Of a stretch of 29,986 nt of DNA, positions 1 to 4,585 are shown one piece after another (position 1 is the first letter of the stretch; each line of letters starts with the position of its first letter). Position numbers and translations under genes: made by a program. The stretch is from a virus, in the IMG/VR virus record IMGVR_UViG_3300024518_000549, positions 1 to 29,986 of that record; one strand, given 5' to 3'. The notes below the pieces were generated by a model. The model did no database searches and was not told the origin of the DNA. It was given only the letters and a program-made list of their open reading frames with translations.

Positions 1-67
1 CGAAACTTTTTACTATGTTATTCCAATCACTATGCTTTTTGTAAGCTAGTTCTAAAATTGATTTCAT
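1..67 (-). CDS. partial duplicate: N-terminus of the sigma-like HTH protein
   Basis: This is the left-end copy of the first 22 codons of the gene that is complete at 29424-29915, beginning ATG at 67 with MKSILELAYKKH and running off the contig edge. It is not a separate gene. It shows that on the circular map the sigma-like gene starts only four bases after the stop of the ATPase gene at 72, so the two are probably co-transcribed. Confidence 0.9.
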   Translation of the reverse strand, partial: MKSILELAYKKHSDWNNIVKSF

Positions 68-138
68 TTATTTAATTATTAAAATTAGCTCTAACTTGTT
101 CGTTTGGTTTATTAGGCGTTAGTGTTCTAGGGACAAAG
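1..138. repeat. terminal direct repeat, left copy (contig closure)
   Basis: Bases 1-138 match 29849-29986. The first 126 bases are identical, base 127 differs (C here, A at 29975), and the last 11 bases match again. The repeat covers the start of the sigma-like gene and the end of the ATPase gene, and both reading frames continue sensibly across the join. The simplest reading is a circular or circularly permuted genome of about 29,848 bp whose assembly overlaps itself. A true short terminal repeat on a linear molecule is less likely, because it would cut through two coding regions. Confidence 0.93.
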
Positions 139-980
139 TATTCTAATGGGTCATATATTTCGCCAACTACAAAAGGCAATCCAAACTCATTAATACTAAA
201 GCTAAACGTATCAAAAGCGTAACCTCTAGAGCGTTTGCAGCTTACTGTTATCCATTCTTTATTGACTGTGTTTATTTCAAGTTGTATTTGGTTTTCTGTC
301 TTTTTTTCAAGGAACGAGCCTAAATGTCCTGTTGGTTTGTCGCTTCCGTAATTACTATGTATGACCGTTACTATATGGCAATCGTATTTTGCAGATAGTT
401 GCATTATTTTCTGAACACATAAATTTGATTCTTCTAAATTATTAACGTCAGACACCAAATCAGCAATACCATCAATAATAACTAAACCATTTTTACCTTT
501 GTTTTGCTCTAAACAGTGTTCTATAAATTGTATCCGTTCCTTATACCCTATTGTCCTAAGTGCGTATGTGTGATAACAACCTATCTCTTTAGTGTTTGAC
601 ATATCTTGAACACGCTTAAAAACTCGTTGAGCGTGCCAGTGCCCTTGTTCTGTATCAAAGTGCATTAAGCAACGTCCGTCACGATGACCTTTTATTTTAC
701 CACCAAAGTTATTGCCACCGCTTAAATAAACAGAAGCTAGTAAAGATACAAAGAAGGTTTTTTTTGATTTTGGGGGTGCTTGTACGAAGCTGAAATTTCC
801 ATAAGTCCCAATTGGAATTGGCATTGTGATGTCACCCCCTTTAGCTTGTATGGTTTTTTCGCCCAGACTTAAAGCCGTTGGAGGGTACTCCATAACCTCT
901 GATGTGTCGATAGTGCATTCTTCTGCTATCAACTCCATCAACATATTATGTGTGGTTTGTTCTTCTGTTATCTCTTTCAT
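72..980 (-). CDS. RecA-fold (RepA/AAA_25-like) ATPase, probable replicative helicase
   Basis: This 302-residue protein has the layout of a single-domain RecA-fold ATPase, like the hexameric RepA/AAA_25 helicases of plasmids and phages. A Walker A-like loop APPKSKKT lies at residues 68-75, an acidic FDTEQG segment near 108-113 sits where RecA-fold enzymes keep the catalytic glutamate, and a Walker B strand LVIIDGIADL spans 166-175. A further strand IVTVIHSN (203-210) resembles the RecA motif 3/sensor strand. No primase or zinc domain is visible. The final glycine of a classical GxxxxGKT loop is replaced (PPKSKKT), which is common in this family. It lies downstream of SSB and the recombination genes and directly upstream of the sigma-like gene across the junction. 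Opening DNA at the phage fork is the likely role. A RadA/KaiC-like recombination ATPase is the main alternative. Confidence 0.78.
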   Translation of the reverse strand: MKEITEEQTTHNMLMELIAEECTIDTSEVMEYPPTALSLGEKTIQAKGGDITMPIPIGTYGNFSFVQAPPKSKKTFFVSLLASVYLSGGNNFGGKIKGHRDGRCLMHFDTEQGHWHAQRVFKRVQDMSNTKEIGCYHTYALRTIGYKERIQFIEHCLEQNKGKNGLVIIDGIADLVSDVNNLEESNLCVQKIMQLSAKYDCHIVTVIHSNYGSDKPTGHLGSFLEKKTENQIQLEINTVNKEWITVSCKRSRGYAFDTFSFSINEFGLPFVVGEIYDPLEYFVPRTLTPNKPNEQVRANFNN

Positions 981-994
981 TGTTTTGTATTGTT

Positions 995-1342
995 TTATGT
1001 TACTTTCTTATGTTGTATGTTATATTTAGGGTTTAAATTTCTTATTAAGTTTCTTTCTAATATATCTATAATTTTACGATGTTTTGACCATTTATCAGTA
1101 TCTTCATACACTTTAAAATTATTAATTCTTGAAATATAAACCTTATCAATATCTTTAGTTAGTCTATGTGACATTAATCTATCCCTAACATAAATGGTTT
1201 GACCTACATATATTACTTTATTATTATTAAATAAAACATATACTGTTTTAATATTATCTCTGCCAAAACAAAAATAAGGTTTATTATTTTTTAAATCATA
1301 TTTAATAAAATCTATTCCGAAATAATTAATAGTATTATTCAT
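995..1342 (-). CDS. free-standing GIY-YIG endonuclease
   Basis: This 115-residue protein is essentially one GIY-YIG nuclease domain. The usual GIY strand reads VYVLF (34-38) and the YIG strand reads IYVGQT (44-49). These are followed by an arginine helix (R53, R55) and the C-terminal helix ERNLIRNLNPKYN (97-109), whose glutamate E97 is the expected metal ligand. No DNA-binding module is attached, so it resembles compact free-standing homing or Seg-like nucleases more than intron-borne ones. It sits alone between a rho-independent terminator (1373-1396) and the ATPase gene, and its A-rich leader contains TACCTTTA (1370-1363), one base from the Bacteroidota -7 consensus. An insertion by a selfish gene between SSB and helicase is likely. 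A role in recombination or host DNA breakdown cannot be excluded. Confidence 0.85.
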   Translation of the reverse strand: MNNTINYFGIDFIKYDLKNNKPYFCFGRDNIKTVYVLFNNNKVIYVGQTIYVRDRLMSHRLTKDIDKVYISRINNFKVYEDTDKWSKHRKIIDILERNLIRNLNPKYNIQHKKVT

Positions 1343-1372
1343 TCTGTTATTGTATTGTTTTGTAAAGGTAAT

Positions 1373-1396
1373 AAAAAAGGCGGTTATTACACCGCC
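1373..1396 (-). terminator. rho-independent terminator after SSB
   Basis: On the minus strand GGCGGT (1396-1391) pairs with ACCGCC (1384-1379) around a six-base loop GTAATA and is followed by six U (1378-1373). It begins nine bases after the SSB stop codon and separates the recombination operon from the GIY-YIG gene. Confidence 0.88.
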
Positions 1397-1404
1397 CTAG
1401 TTTG

Positions 1405-1704
1405 TTAAAATGGTAAGTCGCTTGTTTCAGCTTCTTGAACCACTTCCTTAGCTTCTTCACGTTCCGCTTTCACGATGTTTCCATCTGTCCAAACAACTTG
1501 ACCGTTCCCAATGTAAGTTCTTGGTTTCTTAGCTTCACGTTCTTCTTGTGTTTGGCTAATCATAATTGATGCGTTATTTCCGTAACGTGTTTCGTCATTT
1601 ACTGACATTGTAAGGTTTACATAAACCGCTCCATCTTTTCCAGCGATGAATTTCTCCTTTGGTAATTTGTCCACTCTTAGTGAATAGTTGATAATTGCTC
1701 CCAT
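1405..1704 (-). CDS. ssb: single-stranded DNA-binding protein
   Basis: This is a short (99-residue) OB-fold-type SSB. The body has the alternating strand pattern of SSB (INYSLRVDKLP, AVYVNLTMSVND, SIMISQTQEEREAK, RTYIGNGQVVW). The end is an acidic tail finishing SDLPF, matching the DDIPF-type tip through which SSBs recruit partner enzymes. It is shorter than bacterial SSB (about 170 residues) because the linker is reduced. Upstream at 24 nt spacing is the possible recombination protein and downstream is a strong terminator, so it is the last gene of a recombination/replication operon. It should coat single strands at the phage fork. The terminal motif is the main reason I prefer SSB over another OB-fold protein. 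Confidence 0.86.
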   Translation of the reverse strand: MGAIINYSLRVDKLPKEKFIAGKDGAVYVNLTMSVNDETRYGNNASIMISQTQEEREAKKPRTYIGNGQVVWTDGNIVKAEREEAKEVVQEAETSDLPF

Positions 1705-1728
1705 AATTTAATTTAATTTAATTGTTAT

Positions 1729-2112
1729 TTATTTTTTAAATGATTCTGATTCGTCCTCTCCAAACACTCCTTGTTCGTAAAAGCCTGTTAATTTTAAAAC
1801 GGCTCTGCTCATTGCTCGTTTCTCTGCCATTTCAGCTACATACCAACTATTTGTTGAACTGTCTTTATAACTATCACCTTTTAAGGCACTTCCAAAAGTT
1901 TCAATCGTTGCAGCTCCTTTATGTGCTACGGCTTTAAATACCGCGAAATTTGGTTCGCATCTTACAACCTCATAACTTATTTGAATTTTGGCTACGGCTT
2001 GAATCTTGTCGATTCCGCTTCTGGTTATGATTAAATAGTGTTGATGTTTAAATACATCGTCTTTTTCAAGTTTATACTCTTTGTATAACTCTGTTAATTT
2101 TTCCTTGTTCAT
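1729..2112 (-). CDS. possible recombination/ssDNA-annealing protein
   Basis: This is a 127-residue mixed alpha/beta protein. A Lys-rich N-terminal helix is followed by strands KHQHYLIITRSGIDKIQ and ISYEVVRCEPNFAVFKAV, then a GSALKGDSYKDSS segment. It ends with a helix containing AEMAEKRAMSRAVLKLTGFY and an acidic tail. The "AEKRAxSRAVLKL" helix resembles one I associate with small phage proteins encoded beside SSB and reminiscent of the ERF/Sak annealing group, but I cannot confirm the family. The neighbouring ssb and NinG-like genes support a recombination role. Function is inference. Confidence 0.55.
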   Translation of the reverse strand: MNKEKLTELYKEYKLEKDDVFKHQHYLIITRSGIDKIQAVAKIQISYEVVRCEPNFAVFKAVAHKGAATIETFGSALKGDSYKDSSTNSWYVAEMAEKRAMSRAVLKLTGFYEQGVFGEDESESFKK

Positions 2113-2113
2113 A

Positions 2114-2242
2114 TTATTTGTTTTTGATTTCTATTTGTGCTTCTAAAAATTCCACTCGTTTCTGTAAAGCATCAATACGAGCGTTTAAGTAGTCTATTGT
2201 ATCAGGGCTTGAACTTCTTTTAACATCTTCTGAATAAGTCAT
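2114..2242 (-). CDS. 42-residue coiled-coil protein, unknown function
   Basis: A short frame from ATG 2242 to TAA 2114 encodes 42 residues starting MTYSEDVKRSS. The second half is a heptad-like helix (LNARIDALQKRVEFLEAQI), a probable short coiled coil. It fits exactly between its neighbours, one nt after the 66-residue gene and one nt before the 127-residue gene, which is good evidence that it is translated. No function is known to me; dimerisation or an adaptor role is plausible. Confidence 0.65.
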   Translation of the reverse strand: MTYSEDVKRSSSPDTIDYLNARIDALQKRVEFLEAQIEIKNK

Positions 2243-2243
2243 A

Positions 2244-2444
2244 TTAAATCTCTTTAAATAATTCGTAAGGACTATCTACGTCTAATAAAAATCTTAAGTC
2301 TGTTACCAAACCATAAGGCATATCTCTAACAAATTCGTAAAGCTCTAATTGGTCAACTGCATATCCAACTAAAGCTGGGTGCTTAACATTTCCTGTTTCT
2401 AAGTTGTCTTTGTACTCTGGTTTTAATCTTTCAAATAAATTCAT
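2244..2444 (-). CDS. 66-residue protein of unknown function
   Basis: This is a compact acidic protein, predicted mostly helical (MNLFERLKPEYKDNLE...ELYEFVRDMPYGLVTDLRFLLD), with no cysteines and no membrane segment. It is the first gene after the terminator/promoter pair at 2472-2539, so it heads the operon leading to the recombination candidate and SSB. I do not recognise a defined family. Confidence 0.7.
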   Translation of the reverse strand: MNLFERLKPEYKDNLETGNVKHPALVGYAVDQLELYEFVRDMPYGLVTDLRFLLDVDSPYELFKEI

Positions 2445-2471
2445 AATGTATTGTTTTAATTAATATTAAGA

Positions 2472-2504
2472 CAAATGTATAACAAATAATTCAATAAAAA
2501 AAAT
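2472..2504 (-). promoter_or_regulatory. candidate Bacteroidota-type promoter for the ssb operon
   Basis: Minus-strand TACATTTG (2479-2472) matches the Bacteroidota -7 element TAnnTTTG exactly. The region about 20 bp upstream is a T-run rather than a clean TTTG -33 box. It lies directly after the terminator at 2511-2539 and about 30 bp before the ATG at 2444. This position, where a new transcript is needed, supports it. Confidence 0.6.
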
Positions 2505-2510
2505 ATAAAC

Positions 2511-2539
2511 AAAAAAAACCACCCTTTTTAGAGAGTGGT
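2511..2539 (-). terminator. rho-independent terminator after the NinG-like gene
   Basis: On the minus strand ACCACTCT (2539-2532) pairs with AGGGTGGT (2525-2518) with one G-U pair, closing a six-base loop, followed by a run of U (2517-2511). It ends the transcript carrying the lysis genes and/or the NinG-like gene before the next promoter. Confidence 0.92.
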
Positions 2540-2594
2540 CTTAGTTTGGCGGTTAGCCGATATTAAAACAAAAACAATACTTTACAAAGATACA

Positions 2595-2642
2595 TTAAGT
2601 ATCTAGTTCTTTAATTAACAATTCATATTTTTCTATTAACAT
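2595..2642 (-). CDS. possible 15-residue micro-ORF coupled to the NinG-like gene
   Basis: ATG 2642 lies one base after the stop codon of the upstream gene (TAA-A-ATG) and opens a 15-residue helical peptide, MLIEKYELLIKELDT, ending at 2595. The start spacing is typical of translational coupling in this genome. The peptide is so short that chance is a real alternative, and it could also be the remnant of a longer gene. Confidence 0.28.
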   Translation of the reverse strand: MLIEKYELLIKELDT

Positions 2643-2643
2643 T

Positions 2644-3042
2644 TTAAAAGTTTTGTTGATTTTTTAATTCGTCTAGTTTAGCTTTGTAATCATTAAATAT
2701 ATCTAACCATTCATCGTCTGATAGTTTGTATATCTCACGTGATTTTATTAATAGTTCTTCTGATAGTTGTTCTCCTAATGATAAAGAATATTCATATTGA
2801 CGCCCATACTCAAAACGGTTACATTTACGGCACTGACTGTAAACGTTTCTAGGGTCGTAGCGAGTAGATAATCTACCCCTTGATATAAAGTGACCAGCAT
2901 CGCTTTCTGTAAAATGTATAGGTTTTTTACAGGTTATGCAATTACAATAGCCAGTATTATTATCAGCATCTCTACGTCTTATATATTCGTGAAATACTTT
3001 GTCAATTTTATTTTTCCAGTATTTTAATGTTTTTTTTGCCAT
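2644..3042 (-). CDS. NinG-like HNH/zinc recombination endonuclease
   Basis: The 132-residue protein carries the NinG core. It has a basic helix (KYWKNKIDKVFHEYIRRRD), a zinc cluster CNCITC (C33, C35, C38), the AGHFISRGRLSTRYDPRNV block (49-67, H51 and N66), then a second cysteine pair QCRKCN (C71, C74), and a helical C-terminus. Lambda NinG supports phage recombination and has a treble-clef HNH-like fold, so strand cleavage or junction processing is the likely role. Compared with lambda NinG (about 200 residues) the N-terminal extension is missing. The same frame is open for 35 further codons upstream with Lys-rich sequence but without a standard start. ATG 3042 is the only ATG in frame there. 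The promoter at 3174-3206 serves it; a terminator follows. Confidence 0.75.
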   Translation of the reverse strand: MAKKTLKYWKNKIDKVFHEYIRRRDADNNTGYCNCITCKKPIHFTESDAGHFISRGRLSTRYDPRNVYSQCRKCNRFEYGRQYEYSLSLGEQLSEELLIKSREIYKLSDDEWLDIFNDYKAKLDELKNQQNF

Positions 3043-3064
3043 TTTTGAATAGTTCCCAGATATC

Positions 3065-3102
3065 TTATCTATTTGTTTAGATTTATATTTATCTATTTGT
3101 TT
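3065..3102 (-). repeat. 24-bp-period direct repeat upstream of the NinG-like gene
   Basis: The 14-mer TTATCTATTTGTTT occurs at 3065-3078 and 3089-3102 (+ strand), and its core TATTTGTTT occurs a third time at 3106-3114. Read on the minus strand in the NinG frame it encodes KQIDK twice, eight codons apart. It may be coding remnant, an iteron-like protein site or leader structure. Confidence 0.6.
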
Positions 3103-3173
3103 TGGTATTTGTTTTTTTATGCCTTTAAGGGCAACAAAAACGTTTAGCTAATTAATCAGCTTAACAAAAAATT

Positions 3174-3206
3174 CAAAGTTATATCTTTTATTTTAATTAA
3201 AAAAGA
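3174..3206 (-). promoter_or_regulatory. candidate promoter for the NinG-like gene
   Basis: Minus-strand TAACTTTG (3181-3174) matches the TAnnTTTG -7 element exactly. The expected -33 area around 3200 is T-rich without a perfect TTTG. It lies in the 170-bp gap between the holin-like gene and the NinG-like gene. Transcription would start near 3167, giving an unusually long leader of about 125 nt. Confidence 0.5.
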
Positions 3207-3212
3207 AAAAAG

Positions 3213-3692
3213 TTATTTATTTTTCCAATGCTTTGTTATTTTCTCAGCTGAACGCATCCCGAAATAACCACCATAAACCAAAAGCAATAAAGAACTAAGT
3301 AAATCAATCCAATCAGAAGATATTTTAAAGCCATCTAAAGAACTATCTAATATTATGTATATAAATAGCGTAGCGGTTAAAAAAGCCAACGTTAAAGGTC
3401 TTATATTGCGTGTTAAATAACTGTCTGTATTGTTGTCTGAAACCCATCGCTTTGTCGTTTCTTGCATTTCTATTTTATCGAAGTTTAGTTCTTCTAATAA
3501 AAGTTGTTTATCTGTTTCGCTTAATTTGTCATCAGCACCTATTTTACTAGCTAAAACCTCTAAGGCTTCTATTCCTGTAACGTTCCCAGCTATTTTTAAT
3601 AGTTCTGGTGCTACTTCCTTACCTTGTTTTAATAACCAACGTAAAGCATCTCCTACTCTTGTCGTTCCGTTTTTATCTTTGTATTTAGGCAT
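3213..3692 (-). CDS. holin-like protein with two membrane segments
   Basis: This is a 159-residue protein with a charged, soluble N-terminal half (residues 1-95). It is followed by two hydrophobic segments, about 98-117 (RPLTLAFLTATLFIYIILDS) and 128-144 (WIDLLSSLLLLVYGGYF), and a basic C-terminus. The RPLTLxFLT and LLLxVYGxYFGxRSxEK patterns resemble the phage holin family found in many Bacteroidota and alpha-proteobacterial phages (GTA holin-like). It overlaps the end of the endolysin gene by 8 nt, which strongly suggests a lysis role: membrane permeabilisation or release of the muralytic enzyme. The 52-residue membrane protein on the other side of the endolysin is a second holin/antiholin candidate. 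Confidence 0.75.
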   Translation of the reverse strand: MPKYKDKNGTTRVGDALRWLLKQGKEVAPELLKIAGNVTGIEALEVLASKIGADDKLSETDKQLLLEELNFDKIEMQETTKRWVSDNNTDSYLTRNIRPLTLAFLTATLFIYIILDSSLDGFKISSDWIDLLSSLLLLVYGGYFGMRSAEKITKHWKNK

Positions 3693-4062
3693 TATTCCAA
3701 CGTGCTTTAGTTTTTCTAATATCGTAATGTGTAAAAGTTTGGTACATACCTAAGCCACCTTGAAGTATTTCCCCAGATAAAATCAGTTCTTCTAAATAGT
3801 CGTAAGTATCTAAAACTGGGTCAAGTCCTTGTATAACTATATCAGCAGCTTTACCTAGTAAGTGTTGAGAGTTTACAGAACCACCGACCGACTTATTATG
3901 TGCTTCACATCTATAAGCACTGTTTATTGTTATAGGCATCGCAACGCAATCTCTAACATACTGTAATTGGTTTGCTAGTTTGGTAATATTAACCAAAACA
4001 TCGCTAGGCATTTCACAACCACACTTACAATCAAATTCTTTTATGCTAAAATTTTTAGTCAT
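3685..4062 (-). CDS. endolysin, M15-family (D-Ala-D-Ala carboxypeptidase-like) peptidase
   Basis: The 125-residue protein is a single M15_3-type zinc peptidase domain. INSAYRCEAHN (46-56) is the characteristic strand. SQHLLGKAADI (65-75) supplies zinc ligands H67 and D74, and THYDIR (111-116) supplies H112. A Cys-rich N-terminus FDCKCGCEMP (10-19) is common in this family. There is no signal peptide, so export should depend on a holin, consistent with flanking membrane-protein genes overlapping it by 8 nt on each side. It should cleave peptide cross-links in peptidoglycan at the end of infection. ATG 4062 is preferred because of the overlap with the upstream 52-residue gene. Confidence 0.9.
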   Translation of the reverse strand: MTKNFSIKEFDCKCGCEMPSDVLVNITKLANQLQYVRDCVAMPITINSAYRCEAHNKSVGGSVNSQHLLGKAADIVIQGLDPVLDTYDYLEELILSGEILQGGLGMYQTFTHYDIRKTKARWNNA

Positions 4063-4213
4063 TCTTTTTCTTATGCGTTTCGTAAATCTTTTGTGCAGTA
4101 TATCCTATTGACAATAAAAGCAATATAATCTTTAAACTATTCTCTATGTGTGTAAAGCTTACACCTAAAGTTATAGCGTTTAAAAAGCCTATTTTCAAAT
4201 CTTGTAAAGTCAT
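4055..4213 (-). CDS. 52-residue single-TM protein, holin/antiholin candidate
   Basis: The frame from ATG 4213 to TAA 4055 encodes MTLQDLKIGFLNAITLGVSF, then a polar link (THIENS), then a strong membrane segment LKIILLLLSIGYTAQKIY and a basic tail. The first 20 residues are also fairly hydrophobic, so one or two membrane passes are possible. It shares a TAATG junction with the upstream gene and overlaps the endolysin start by 8 nt. Small size, hydrophobic core, charged C-terminus and position beside the endolysin make it a lysis-cassette protein. Which of the two membrane proteins forms the lesion cannot be told from sequence. Confidence 0.78.
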   Translation of the reverse strand: MTLQDLKIGFLNAITLGVSFTHIENSLKIILLLLSIGYTAQKIYETHKKKND

Positions 4214-4575
4214 TATAATTTATGCTTCAAATAGTCAATCCCATAAAAAGAGTGAACTCCATTACTGTCTAAATCTACACTAGCCGACTTCCAGCCGTAT
4301 GGGTGGTCTGCTTTGATTAACTCACCATCTTCGCTATAAGTGTCTTCTAATTGCCACGCTACATCTAAGTGATATTTACTACTTAATACTGGTGCTTTAG
4401 TTTCATTGCCTTCTGAGTCGTATTCGCCTTGTTCTAAGACGATATTACCTAGTTTAACGATACTATGCTTGTGCGTTGGGTACTCGTTTCCTTCTTCATC
4501 TGTTGATACGCCTAAAGCCTTTATTTTAGCTTCTGCGGTCTTTTGGTCTTTAAACTCGTATTTTCCTATATACAT
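4213..4575 (-). CDS. 120-residue protein linking fibre and lysis genes, unknown
   Basis: A soluble acidic protein beginning MYIGKYEFKDQKTAEAKIKA. The middle has a strand-rich segment (HSIVKLGNIVLEQGEYDSEG) and a VAWQLEDTY motif, ending GIDYLKHKL. It has no TM segment or cysteines. It follows the large fibre gene and precedes the lysis cassette, where tailed phages often place fibre-associated or virion accessory proteins, so a structural or chaperone role is plausible but unproven. I do not recognise a catalytic motif. Confidence 0.7.
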   Translation of the reverse strand: MYIGKYEFKDQKTAEAKIKALGVSTDEEGNEYPTHKHSIVKLGNIVLEQGEYDSEGNETKAPVLSSKYHLDVAWQLEDTYSEDGELIKADHPYGWKSASVDLDSNGVHSFYGIDYLKHKL

Positions 4576-4585
4576 TTTATTTATT

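Noticed and set aside
3116-3140. Hairpin GCCTTTAAGGGC region as a terminator
   Set aside because: The stem is only about four pairs and no U-run follows on the minus strand.
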